Shown in pieces: positions 49,428-57,353 of a DNA stretch of 64,000 nucleotides. Numbering within the stretch: position 1 is the first letter of the stretch; the number at the start of each line of letters is the position of its first letter. Source of the DNA: Lachnospiraceae bacterium. GTDB taxonomy: Bacteria > Bacillota > Clostridia > Lachnospirales > Lachnospiraceae. The stretch is from contig JAFTZJ010000057.1 in the NCBI GenBank assembly GCA_017461045.1, forward strand, positions 62,001 to 126,000, given 5' to 3'. The translations under genes were made by a program, and so were the position numbers. The notes beneath the pieces are model-generated. The model was not told the DNA's origin. It did no database searches and worked only from the letters and a program-made list of their open reading frames with translations.

Positions 49428-50378
49428 CTATGCTCCTTGTGTTTTAATATTGGCTGAAATCTCATCCATTAACGCACGTTCTTTTTCTAATCCCTTGCTG
49501 GCAGGTTCTCCCTTATAGAACACAGCACACAGACCAGGTCCGATATTAGCACCGCAACCCTGACCAACCTCAGTAATAATAATTTCCTTTGGCGCAAATT
49601 CTTTTTGTACCATGTCTGCAAGTACCTGAGCATATTCTTTACGCTTAGAATGTGCAACGAAGATAATCTGCTCTTCCGGATTGGAAATGGTTTCTTTAAT
49701 ATATGCAGTAATTGCTTTTGTAGCATCCCGCTTTCCCTTGAATTTACCGATTACCTCGGACATACCCTGTTCATTAAAGTCTGCCAACAGATTCAATCCA
49801 ACCATACTTCCGAAGAAGGCCTTGAAATTCGAAATACGACCTTTTTTAACAAGGAAGAATAAGTCGTCCATTGGACCCATTTGATGAATGGTATGCTTCT
49901 CTTTCTCAATGTATTCTACTACTTCATCTAAGGAGCATCCTTCCTGACGCTTCATAGCAGCAGAAATAACTAACAAAGCAAGGGAAGTGGAGTAGCGTAA
50001 GGAATCCACACATACAACACGTCTGCCCGGATACTTCTCCATCAAATCTTTGGCTACCAGCTGACAATCGTTATAGGTAGAGGATAAGCCACTGGAAATA
50101 CCCATGGTTAATACATCATAGCCCTGAGCAAGATATTTTTCGAACTTTTCTGTGATTTCCGCAATTGGAGGTGCGGCAGTCTTGTACAGAACCTTATGGT
50201 TTCTCATGGAATGATAGAAATCCTCCGCTGAGATATTGTTCCAATCCATGTCAATAGGTTCAGAATGACCATCCGGGAAATACAAAACACCACGGATATA
50301 ATCCGGTATATCAAAACGTTCTCGCATTTCAGCATTTAAGTCACAACAACTATCAGGAATAATTACAAAATTACTCAT
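49428..50378 (-). CDS. DegV-family fatty-acid-binding protein (FakB type), copy 2
   Basis: A 316-residue paralogue: VIIPDSCCDLNAEMRERFDI at the N-terminus, TAAPPIAEITEKF, GISSGLSSTYND (about residues 90-101) and KGRISNFKAFFGSMVGLNLL. It differs from copy 1 across the pocket (TAAPP for TTQVPS), so chain-length or saturation preference may differ. First gene of the minus-strand fatty-acid operon; SD AAGGAGG, with a TTGAAA-N17-TATACT promoter about 65-95 bases upstream of the ATG. Confidence 0.91.
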   Translation of the reverse strand: MSNFVIIPDSCCDLNAEMRERFDIPDYIRGVLYFPDGHSEPIDMDWNNISAEDFYHSMRNHKVLYKTAAPPIAEITEKFEKYLAQGYDVLTMGISSGLSSTYNDCQLVAKDLMEKYPGRRVVCVDSLRYSTSLALLVISAAMKRQEGCSLDEVVEYIEKEKHTIHQMGPMDDLFFLVKKGRISNFKAFFGSMVGLNLLADFNEQGMSEVIGKFKGKRDATKAITAYIKETISNPEEQIIFVAHSKRKEYAQVLADMVQKEFAPKEIIITEVGQGCGANIGPGLCAVFYKGEPASKGLEKERALMDEISANIKTQGA

Positions 50379-50441
50379 AGTTCCTCCTTAATTCTCAGAA
50401 AAATATATTTCTTTTATTTCTATTTAAAAACAATCTTCTAA

Positions 50442-50470
50442 AGTATAGCACAAGCATAAATGGTTTTCAA
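50442..50470 (-). promoter_or_regulatory. Minus-strand sigma-A promoter of the fak operon
   Basis: Read on the minus strand: TTGAAA (50470-50465), 17 bases, TATACT (50447-50442). Confidence 0.75.
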
Positions 50471-50486
50471 TCGGATTTTCGACAAG

Positions 50487-50521
50487 AAACCCTAGGATTC
50501 TGTTGGGAATAATAGGGTTTT
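50487..50521. repeat. Inverted repeat in the divergent promoter region
   Basis: AAACCCTA (50487-50494) and TAGGGTTT (50513-50520) between the divergent fak and lipid-cluster promoters. It could be a shared operator for a fatty-acid regulator or a simple terminator-like hairpin; the sequence does not decide. Confidence 0.45.
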
Positions 50522-50539
50522 ATTAGGTATGGAAAGAAG

Positions 50540-50568
50540 TTGCAAAAATGAAAGGCGTTTGGTATCAT
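50540..50568 (+). promoter_or_regulatory. Sigma-A promoter of the acyl-lipid cluster
   Basis: TTGCAA (50540-50545), 17 bases, TATCAT (50563-50568), 44 bases before the first ATG. Confidence 0.65.
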
Positions 50569-50611
50569 AGTTGAGTTAGATAATACTATGCAAATAAGAA
50601 GGGATATTAGT

Positions 50612-51571
50612 ATGCTTTGGTTATATATTTTAATAGGTGTAATCGTAATTCTAATAATTGGTGGTGTAGTGGCTATGCTATGTATAACACTGCCGATTGC
50701 AAAACGTGTATATAGAGAGCAGTTAGTAAAAGAAACTCCGGAGAAGTGGTTGCGGGAATGTTCCGCACCGGAGCATGAGGAACAGGCATATATGTGGAAA
50801 ACCGGTTGTGAATGGGCAGACGGCAAGAAGGACTATATGCGTGAAGTAATGATAGAACGTGAGGGTTTGAAGCTATACGGCGAATTTTATCAATTCGGCG
50901 GAAATGAATGCGTCATTATTGTTCCGGGACGCTGCGAGTGTCTGAAATACTCTTATTATTTTGCGGAACCTTACGAAAAGCTTGGTATGAATGTATTCGT
51001 ATTTGATCAACGGGCGCATGGAAAAAGCGATGGAGAATATAATACCATTGGCGGCAAAGAACATGGTGACCTGATTGCATGGATTCAATATTTGGAAAAG
51101 GAATTTTCTATAGATTCCGTGTGGTTACATACCATTTGTGTCGGTACATCTTCGGCGATGCTTGCTATGGTATCGGAAGCCTGCCCAGAGAGTGTAAAGG
51201 GTTTGATTACAGAAGGTTGCTTTATTTCTTTCCGGGAAACCTTCAAACAACATATGATTGATATTAATAAGCCATGCTTCCCTGTATTGGATGAGGTAAT
51301 GTGGTACATCAAACGATATACCGGAACCAACGTATACAAAACCGCACCGGGACGTTTGGTGACGCAGATAAAGCAACCGGTACTGTTCTTATATGGTGAA
51401 AAAGATATCTTCTCCCGTCCGGAAAAGAGTAAAATCATATTTGAGAAATGTGCCAGTCTGCAAAAAGAACTGGTATGGTTTGAAAAAGGTTCTCATTCTC
51501 ATTTGAGACAGAATAATTTAGAGCAATACGACACAGCTATTGCAGAATTTGTAAATAGAAACCGAAAATAG
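50612..51571 (+). CDS. Membrane-anchored alpha/beta hydrolase-like protein
   Basis: A 319-residue protein with an N-terminal transmembrane helix (LWLYILIGVIVILIIGGVV) and an alpha/beta hydrolase fold: VIIVPGRCECLKYSYYFAEP, VFVFDQRAHGKSDGE, and FLYGEKDIFSRPEKS plus GSHSHLR near the C-terminus for the Asp and His. The nucleophile elbow is CVGTSSAM, so the second Gly of G-x-S-x-G is replaced by Ala (or the motif is shifted); reduced or altered activity is possible. ATG 50612 has AGAAGGG eight bases upstream. First gene of a cluster with gaps of 2 to 12 bases, so it should act with the ligase and acyltransferases that follow. Confidence 0.83.
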   Translation: MLWLYILIGVIVILIIGGVVAMLCITLPIAKRVYREQLVKETPEKWLRECSAPEHEEQAYMWKTGCEWADGKKDYMREVMIEREGLKLYGEFYQFGGNECVIIVPGRCECLKYSYYFAEPYEKLGMNVFVFDQRAHGKSDGEYNTIGGKEHGDLIAWIQYLEKEFSIDSVWLHTICVGTSSAMLAMVSEACPESVKGLITEGCFISFRETFKQHMIDINKPCFPVLDEVMWYIKRYTGTNVYKTAPGRLVTQIKQPVLFLYGEKDIFSRPEKSKIIFEKCASLQKELVWFEKGSHSHLRQNNLEQYDTAIAEFVNRNRK

Positions 51572-51579
51572 GTATTATT

Positions 51580-53505
51580 ATGAAGAAAATGATTCGACAG
51601 TTGGTAAATAAGAATTGTGCCGACTTAGAACAATCGAATAAGGATTTTGAAGCCATTTATAAGATTATGTTTCGCTTAACGGATAATGTGCTGGCAGAAA
51701 CCAACGATGGATATGAGATTCAGAAATATACATACGGGGATGTACAAAAGCGGATTGAAACAACCTCGGCTGCATTACACGCACGCATTGGAGCGACCCA
51801 TGGATATGTTGGTTTAGAAATGGAAAACTGCGTGGAGTGGATTGTGGCATTTTGGGCGATTTTGCGAAGTGGAAATAAGCCGTATCTGGTGAATTGCCGG
51901 CATCCGAAAACCTTGTCGGATGGCATATTAAACACCCTGAATATTCAATATGTTGTCAGCAATCGTCCCACAGAATTGAATGCAGAATACATTGATATTA
52001 ACACGTTAACAGAGGCAGTTCCTTTCGAAGGTGAATTTGAAAATGAAATTGCATTATCTACCTCTGCCACAACTTTGAAAGAAACTATATGCTTTTATAC
52101 CGGAAAAGAAATTGCGGCCCAGCTATTGAATACCAAAGGTGTGTTAAAGGAAAGTGAAGGCTTATCTGCCTTTTACCATGGAGAAATTAAGCAACTGGCA
52201 TTCTTACCTTTCTATCATGTATTTGGTTTGTTTGCAGTGTATTTTTGGTATACATATTTTGGCAGAATACTTGTGTTTATGCGTGACTATGCGCCGGATA
52301 CAATATTAACCACTTGTCGTAAGCATGAGGTAACGCACATTTTTGCAGTACCGATGCTGTGGCATACCATAGAGAAAAAACTGTTAAAGCAGTTGGAACA
52401 AAAGGGCGAGAAAACTCAGAAGAAATTCCAAAAAGGAATTCGGATTTGTACAGCATTACAGAATGTATGTCCAACTCTGGGAGCCAAGCTGGCAAAACGG
52501 ATTATGCGGGAAGTAACAGATCAGTTGTTTGGGCCAAGTGTTCAGTTCTGTATTACCGGAGGCAGTTATATTAAAACTTCTACATTGGAGCTGTTTAACG
52601 GAATCGGTTATCCGCTGCACAATGGTTATGGTATGAGCGAGGTGGGAATTACATCTGCGGATTTGCGGAACCGACCGAAAGAGTTGAATCAGAATACGGT
52701 GGGAAAACCATTTACATGCGTTACCTATGAGATACAGCAGGACGGAACCTTATGCATTGGCGGCGATTCTATGTGTCATGCCCGAATGATTGATGGTGAA
52801 TATATACCAACCGGAGCCCGGTTAGAAACCGGAGATGTTATGGAATGTAATGAGTCCGGACAATACATAATTCAAGGACGAATGGGAGATGTGGTCATCG
52901 GTGAAAATGGTGAGAACATCAACCCGGACACCATAGAAAAGCAATTTGCTTTGCCGGATGCCCTGCAGTATGTAGTGCTTGGAATTCCGCAGGAATCAGA
53001 GGAAGTGCTTTCTATGATTGTCGCTATCCATCCATACCTTGCGTTGGAACGGATGCAGCAATTAATGGAACAAGTCTATGCTATTAATGAAACCCTTCCA
53101 ATGACCAGTCGGATACGAAAGTTCTATGTTACCTATGATGAACTGGCACCAAAGACCGCTATTAAGGTAGGACGGAAGTATGTGCTGAGAGGTCTGGAAA
53201 ATGACACTATTCATTTGATACCGTTTTCGGAACTCAGTCAGCAACTGCAAGAGATACCGAAGGGTGAGGTGAATCCTCAACTGGTAGCAACTGTTCGGAG
53301 AATTGTAGCAGAAGTGCTGGGAATAGACGAAACAGAACTTGGATTGGATACACATATTATTCTGGATTTGGATACCGATAGTTTGCAGTACTTTGAAATA
53401 TTGTCGCGACTGGCGGCGGAATTTGATTTGCAGGGAACTGTAGGAGAAAACGAAGGAACCGATACCATACGGGAATTTTGTAAATATATAGAGGAACACA
53501 TTTAA
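51580..53505 (+). CDS. Adenylate-forming acyl ligase with C-terminal acyl-carrier domain
   Basis: A 641-residue protein. Residues about 40-530 form an AMP-binding (acyl-CoA/ACP synthetase) domain: YVGLEMENCVEWIVAFWAI, LAFLPFYHVFGLFAVYFW, GYGMSEVGITS and ETGDVMECNESGQYIIQGR. The P-loop is degenerate (STSATTLKET in place of SGTTGxPKG). The C-terminal 80 residues are an acyl-carrier domain with the phosphopantetheine serine in LDTDSLQYFEIL. It should activate a carboxylic acid and load its own carrier domain. Such ligase-ACP fusions are found in lipid and polyketide-type pathways. It lies eight bases after the hydrolase gene. Substrate unknown. Confidence 0.88.
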   Translation: MKKMIRQLVNKNCADLEQSNKDFEAIYKIMFRLTDNVLAETNDGYEIQKYTYGDVQKRIETTSAALHARIGATHGYVGLEMENCVEWIVAFWAILRSGNKPYLVNCRHPKTLSDGILNTLNIQYVVSNRPTELNAEYIDINTLTEAVPFEGEFENEIALSTSATTLKETICFYTGKEIAAQLLNTKGVLKESEGLSAFYHGEIKQLAFLPFYHVFGLFAVYFWYTYFGRILVFMRDYAPDTILTTCRKHEVTHIFAVPMLWHTIEKKLLKQLEQKGEKTQKKFQKGIRICTALQNVCPTLGAKLAKRIMREVTDQLFGPSVQFCITGGSYIKTSTLELFNGIGYPLHNGYGMSEVGITSADLRNRPKELNQNTVGKPFTCVTYEIQQDGTLCIGGDSMCHARMIDGEYIPTGARLETGDVMECNESGQYIIQGRMGDVVIGENGENINPDTIEKQFALPDALQYVVLGIPQESEEVLSMIVAIHPYLALERMQQLMEQVYAINETLPMTSRIRKFYVTYDELAPKTAIKVGRKYVLRGLENDTIHLIPFSELSQQLQEIPKGEVNPQLVATVRRIVAEVLGIDETELGLDTHIILDLDTDSLQYFEILSRLAAEFDLQGTVGENEGTDTIREFCKYIEEHI

Positions 53506-53507
53506 TC

Positions 53508-54155
53508 ATGAAGAAGAAAAAAATGAATTTATTTTTTCTTTGGTTCATGAAGATTACAGGATGGCTGGGAGCAGTTGTTTTCTTCAAACCGAAGATTTAT
53601 TACATGAATCGAAAAAAGCAGGGACGTCGCATAAAAGGGGCATGTATTTTAATGTCTAACCATGTGTCCCTTTGGGATTTCTTTTTGTATCTGTTAATAT
53701 TTGTGGAGCGGAATATCCGGTTTCTTATGGCGGAAATCTTATTTACCAAGAATCCGTTTATGACCTTCCTCTGTTATGCAACCGGCGGCATTTATGTTAA
53801 TCGGGATGCGGTTAATATGAGTTTTTTGAAGGAATCCCTAGAAACTCTGAAAAAGGGTGGTGTTGTTGGAATCTTCCCTCAGGGACGTGTTGCAGTAAAG
53901 GGGAAGACCTGGCCGTTTAAGCCGGGGATTGTGTCCATTGCCCTTCATTCCGGAGCTCCGATTCTTCCGGTGTATACGGATGGTAATTATGGAATTTTCA
54001 AGCAAACCCATGTAATGATAGGGGAAAAGATTTATCTTAAGGATTATTTTGATATAGAAGATACAAGTGAAGAAAATATTCGTAAGATGACGCAATTTTT
54101 GCAGGATAAAACCTTTGAATTAAAGGATGAGATGGAACGTAGAATGAGAAAGTAG
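53508..54155 (+). CDS. PlsC-family acyltransferase, first of a pair
   Basis: A 215-residue glycerolipid-type acyltransferase starting two bases after the ligase stop. It has an N-terminal hydrophobic helix (LFFLWFMKITGWLGAVVFF), the catalytic HX4D as SNHVSLWDFFLY (about residues 47-58) and the acceptor motif FPQGRVAVKG (about 124). The usual FPEGTR Glu is Gln here, as in its neighbour, unlike plsC at 40327. This shared change suggests a different acyl acceptor from lysophosphatidic acid. Confidence 0.88.
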   Translation: MKKKKMNLFFLWFMKITGWLGAVVFFKPKIYYMNRKKQGRRIKGACILMSNHVSLWDFFLYLLIFVERNIRFLMAEILFTKNPFMTFLCYATGGIYVNRDAVNMSFLKESLETLKKGGVVGIFPQGRVAVKGKTWPFKPGIVSIALHSGAPILPVYTDGNYGIFKQTHVMIGEKIYLKDYFDIEDTSEENIRKMTQFLQDKTFELKDEMERRMRK

Positions 54156-54157
54156 CC

Positions 54158-54829
54158 ATGAAGAATAAACAAGAGAGTGAAAAGACGAAAAAAAACGAGA
54201 AGCAAAAGCCGGGAAAGTATCTAATGTTAGATTTGGCGCGAATTTTCTGTATTCCGACACAGCTTTATTACCGCATGAAGCGGGAATATGTGGGTGAGAG
54301 TACAAAGATTCAAGGGGGAGCATTGATTGTGGCCAATCACAGTTCCTTTTTAGACCCGCTGACTTTGATTGATGCATTCTGGTATCGGCGTTTGTACTTT
54401 TTGGCGGCAGAAGCTGTAATGAGTACCAAATTAAAACGGTTTCTCATGGGAAAGATTTGCATAACAATTGATCGCAACATTTCAGATATCGAGGCAATTC
54501 GAAAGGCAGTTTCTGTGTTGAAGGAAGGGCAGTGCCTTGGAATGTTTCCCCAAGGAGCTATTCAACAGGAACAGGAAGTGAACAGTATTAAATCCGGTGC
54601 CATATTGATAGCGGTTCAAGCGAAAGTTCCTATTGTGCCGGTTTATATTGCGAAGCGGGAACATTGGTGGCAACGCCAGAAAGTGGTAATTGGCGAGCCA
54701 TTTTATTACAAAGATTATTGCGATAAGATAATGCCTTCTATGGGAGATATTCAGCGATTGTCACAGATGTTATTGGAACGCATGCAGGAATGTGAAACGA
54801 AATACGAAACCTTATATAAGAAGAAATAG
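54158..54829 (+). CDS. PlsC-family acyltransferase, second of a pair
   Basis: A 223-residue paralogue starting two bases after the first. HX4D is ANHSSFLDPLTL (about residues 59-70) and the acceptor motif is FPQGAIQQEQE (about 130), again Gln for Glu and lacking the Arg of FPEGTR. No strong N-terminal transmembrane helix; the start is rich in Lys/Glu, so association with the membrane is likely peripheral. Two adjacent acyltransferases with one ligase-ACP suggest attachment of two acyl chains, or two acyl types, to one acceptor. Confidence 0.87.
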   Translation: MKNKQESEKTKKNEKQKPGKYLMLDLARIFCIPTQLYYRMKREYVGESTKIQGGALIVANHSSFLDPLTLIDAFWYRRLYFLAAEAVMSTKLKRFLMGKICITIDRNISDIEAIRKAVSVLKEGQCLGMFPQGAIQQEQEVNSIKSGAILIAVQAKVPIVPVYIAKREHWWQRQKVVIGEPFYYKDYCDKIMPSMGDIQRLSQMLLERMQECETKYETLYKKK

Positions 54830-54841
54830 GAGGAAACGATT

Positions 54842-55078
54842 ATGAGTACATTTGAAACCTTATTGGAGCTGGTAAAGAGTGTGTTTGACGGAGAACTTGA
54901 TGTTACCAACATCACACCGGAATCCCGGTTAATAGAGGATATTGGAATGCAGTCTATCGGAATGCTTTACATGGCAGTTGCCATTGAAGAGAAATTCGGT
55001 ATTAAGTTTAATAACGATGATTTCGCAAAGATTAAAACTGTGAAGGATATTGTTGCCCGGATTGAAGGCGAGGTGTAG
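54842..55078 (+). CDS. Acyl carrier protein
   Basis: A 78-residue acidic carrier protein (helices at about 2-16, 37-51, 56-62, 66-76). The phosphopantetheine site reads EDIGMQSIGML with Ser38; the usual D-S-L is Q-S-I, an uncommon variant that suggests a dedicated carrier rather than fatty-acid-synthase AcpP. SD AGGAGG. It lies 12 bases after the second acyltransferase and three bases before the LRAT-like gene, so it probably supplies acyl chains within this cluster. Confidence 0.9.
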   Translation: MSTFETLLELVKSVFDGELDVTNITPESRLIEDIGMQSIGMLYMAVAIEEKFGIKFNNDDFAKIKTVKDIVARIEGEV

Positions 55079-55081
55079 ACC

Positions 55082-55483
55082 GTGCGTTGGGTAGAACAGA
55101 AACCAAAGTGCGGTGATATTGTTCGTGTGAAATGCAAGTTCTATTATCACTATGGGCTATTTGAAGATGCGAAGCATGTAATACAGTTTGGACTGCCGGA
55201 CAATACCGGAGTGAATCCGGATGAGATTGAAGTGTTGTCAACAGATGTACAGACCTTTTTGGCAGGAGGCAGTTTGGAAACTGCGAAGCTGAGCCTGACA
55301 GAAAAGGCAAAACGACGTTCGGTAAAGGATACCATTGCGTACGCCCATGAAAAGATAGGTATGCGGGGGTACAATATACTTCATAACAACTGCGAGCATT
55401 TTGTAAATGAGTGCGTTTTTGGTGTTGCTTACTCAACGATGGTTAGCGGAGTACGGGAAGATGTAAAGAAGAAAATGCAATAG
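55082..55483 (+). CDS. LRAT/PLAAT-like acyltransferase (NlpC/P60 fold)
   Basis: A 133-residue cysteine-enzyme candidate. NNCEHFVNE is nearly the same as the catalytic motif of human LRAT and PLAAT enzymes (NCEHFV), giving Cys104, and KFYYHYGLF (His23) matches the family's first histidine. These eukaryotic enzymes move acyl chains via an acyl-thioester, including N-acylation of phosphatidylethanolamine. GTG start at 55082, three bases after the ACP stop, with only a weak GAGG upstream: likely translationally coupled. Activity here as an acyl or N-acyl transferase is inference; a hydrolase or peptidase role is also possible for this fold. Confidence 0.85.
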   Translation: MRWVEQKPKCGDIVRVKCKFYYHYGLFEDAKHVIQFGLPDNTGVNPDEIEVLSTDVQTFLAGGSLETAKLSLTEKAKRRSVKDTIAYAHEKIGMRGYNILHNNCEHFVNECVFGVAYSTMVSGVREDVKKKMQ

Positions 55484-55527
55484 AAACAGACAAATATTGT
55501 CGAATTAAGAAATTGTTAACAGAAATG

Positions 55528-55556
55528 TTGCATTTTATTAAGAAACGTGTTACACT
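55528..55556 (+). promoter_or_regulatory. Sigma-A promoter
   Basis: TTGCAT (55528-55533), 17 bases, TACACT (55551-55556), before the small membrane protein gene at 55617. Confidence 0.65.
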
Positions 55557-55616
55557 GTGTCATGGTGAGTTTCTATGCTGACCGATTATTTTATTTATGA
55601 GAATGGAGGAAGACAA

Positions 55617-55886
55617 ATGGACGCACAGAAGACAGGTTGGATTGCATATGTTACATTAGTAGGCTGGTTTATCGCTTTCTTTGCAGGTGATAGAGAAGGT
55701 GCTAAGTTCCACATTAACCAGGCATTGGTTATCTGGATCGCATTTGCTGTATGCGCTATCATCCCAATCATCGGATGGATCGCTGAGATCTTCGTAGTTG
55801 TTTGCTTTGTTATGGGTCTTATCGCTGCTATTAAGGGCGAAGAGAATGAAGTACCTTTATTAGGCAAGATTCATATCATCAAATAA
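55617..55886 (+). CDS. Small membrane protein, DUF4870-like
   Basis: An 89-residue protein: short cytosolic start (MDAQKTGW), then three hydrophobic stretches with GWFIAFFAGDREGAKFHINQALVIWIAF, the conserved FH-x-NQ motif of DUF4870/Tic20-type proteins, and a polar tail (VPLLGKIHIIK). GGAGG lies nine bases before ATG 55617. It has its own promoter, and it is paralogous to the protein at 56454, with which it shares the F-H-x-N-Q-x-L and PLxGxxHI elements. Function unknown. Confidence 0.82.
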   Translation: MDAQKTGWIAYVTLVGWFIAFFAGDREGAKFHINQALVIWIAFAVCAIIPIIGWIAEIFVVVCFVMGLIAAIKGEENEVPLLGKIHIIK

Positions 55887-56005
55887 TTAAGAAACATTTT
55901 ATTATAAATATGAGGCGGAGTCTTCGGATTCTGCCTTATATTTATTTTAAAGTCAAATACAGCCCCAATAATAGTGAACGTAAGACTATCGTAAGTTAAT
56001 TATCG

Positions 56006-56034
56006 TTGCGAACTGTCGGATTTTGTGATATGAT
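56006..56034 (+). promoter_or_regulatory. Sigma-A promoter
   Basis: TTGCGA (56006-56011), 17 bases, TATGAT (56029-56034), upstream of the DUF4190-like gene. The gap 55887-56005 holds only an imperfect inverted repeat (GGCGGAGTCTTC / GGATTCTGCC). Confidence 0.65.
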
Positions 56035-56099
56035 GCACACGTAAATATTATTAAAAATGTAGCATATATTGCTATAGAGGAAAAACGGAGGTAATCAAT

Positions 56100-56384
56100 A
56101 TGGATAACAATTACGCACCAGAAGTAAGAACACCGGGAAAGGCAGTTGCTTGTTTGATTATGGGTATCTGCTCACTTGTATTTAGTGCTTCATATGGTAT
56201 TGGAGTTATTTTTGCAATTATCGGTTTGGTATTGTTTGGACAGATTAAGAAGCAGGTGTCAGAACTTCCAAAGATGGCAAAAATCGGAAAGATTCTTTGC
56301 ATGATTGGATTGATTCTGGATATTCTGATTATTGTAGGTCTCATTCTGGTATTTGGATTGGCAATTCTTGCAGAGTATATGTAA
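56100..56384 (+). CDS. Small membrane protein, DUF4190-like
   Basis: A 94-residue protein with a short polar N-terminus and two hydrophobic helices (about residues 16-42, 62-90) around a polar loop (QIKKQVSELPKMAKIGKIL). The G-K-A-V-A-C-L-I-M-G-I and later I-G-K-I-L pattern is that of DUF4190 proteins. SD GGAGGT. It is paralogous to the gene at 56867, so a DUF4870-like/DUF4190-like pair occurs twice in a row. Confidence 0.8.
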   Translation: MDNNYAPEVRTPGKAVACLIMGICSLVFSASYGIGVIFAIIGLVLFGQIKKQVSELPKMAKIGKILCMIGLILDILIIVGLILVFGLAILAEYM

Positions 56385-56407
56385 AATAGAACCTACGTAT
56401 TTGATGA

Positions 56408-56436
56408 GAAGCATCACGTAAGTGATGCTTCTTTCT
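56408..56436 (+). terminator. Terminator before the second DUF4870-like gene
   Basis: AGAAGCATCAC (56407-56417) and GTGATGCTTCT (56422-56432), then TTCTTT; the SD of the next gene follows at 56439. Confidence 0.8.
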
Positions 56437-56453
56437 TTAAGGAGGAAATGAAG

Positions 56454-56843
56454 ATGAATGACTTTTTAGATACAAGAGAGATTCCGATGGATGCACAGGA
56501 TGTGGAACAAAATAAGATATTTGCAATTATTAGTTATATCAATCTGTTATTCCTTGTGCCAATCTTTGCAGCAAAGGATTCTGCGTTTGCAAAATTTCAT
56601 GCAAACCAAGGTCTGGTGCTTTTCATTGTGACTTTTATAGTAAATGTAATCAATGGTACAATTTGTGGATTGTTAGGTGCACTTCACCTTGGTTGGCTGG
56701 CAAGCATTGTAGGTCCGATTGTGGGAATGGTGATGGTTGCATTTATGGTAGTAGGTATTATTAATGCTGCAAAGGGTGTGGCAAAAGAACTTCCGCTATT
56801 TGGTCGATTTCATATACTTGACAGCGAGAACAAAGAAGTGTAA
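56454..56843 (+). CDS. Membrane protein, DUF4870-like
   Basis: A 129-residue protein with three or four hydrophobic stretches. FAKFHANQGLVLFIVTF is the family motif, and the tail ELPLFGRFHIL matches its paralogue at 55617. Start at ATG 56454, with AAGGAGG eight bases upstream; ATG 56448 would be two bases from the SD. The DUF4190-like gene at 56867 follows by 23 bases, so they are probably co-transcribed. Function unknown. Confidence 0.82.
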   Translation: MNDFLDTREIPMDAQDVEQNKIFAIISYINLLFLVPIFAAKDSAFAKFHANQGLVLFIVTFIVNVINGTICGLLGALHLGWLASIVGPIVGMVMVAFMVVGIINAAKGVAKELPLFGRFHILDSENKEV

Positions 56844-56866
56844 AAGCGCGTGACGGAGGAACAGGA

Positions 56867-57250
56867 ATGGGTAAAAATAAAAAGTCTGCAGGGATTACAC
56901 AGCAGAGAATAAATCCATATCAGGGCAGTGCTATTGAACAAGCGAAGAAAATAGAGAAACAAGCATTTGTAGCGTGTGTTGCAGCAGTCGCAGCTGTACC
57001 AACGTCATTATTAGGCTTTGGTATAATTATGGGTGTTGTAGGCTTAGTTCTGGGACTTAAGGCAAAACGTCCGGACGGAAGCAGACCTATTGGTGCAATT
57101 GTGGCAATTGTGATGGGAATTTTAAGTGTTATTCTTGCGATTCCCGGTTTGATTGTGATTTATGGAACTTATATTAATCCGAATTCGCAATTTGTTCAGA
57201 ATTTAGTAAATGCTATTTTCGGTCTTGAGAATATGATAATGTTCCTGTAA
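56867..57250 (+). CDS. Membrane protein, DUF4190-like
   Basis: A 127-residue protein: a polar N-terminus (GKNKKSAGITQQRINPYQG), then two helices (about residues 34-66 and 75-105) with GLVLGLKAKRPDGSRPIGAIVAIVMG, the DUF4190-type central loop. No signal-peptide cleavage site. Paralogue of 56100, with a longer N-terminus. SD GGAGGAA. Function unknown. Confidence 0.8.
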   Translation: MGKNKKSAGITQQRINPYQGSAIEQAKKIEKQAFVACVAAVAAVPTSLLGFGIIMGVVGLVLGLKAKRPDGSRPIGAIVAIVMGILSVILAIPGLIVIYGTYINPNSQFVQNLVNAIFGLENMIMFL

Positions 57251-57353
57251 TAATTTTTATTGTAAGAAGCCTTGGGATGTGCATCCATAATAGGTGCATA
57301 AGAGAATGGTATTTGGAGATAATAACCAGATATTGAACAGTGAGGAAATGGTT

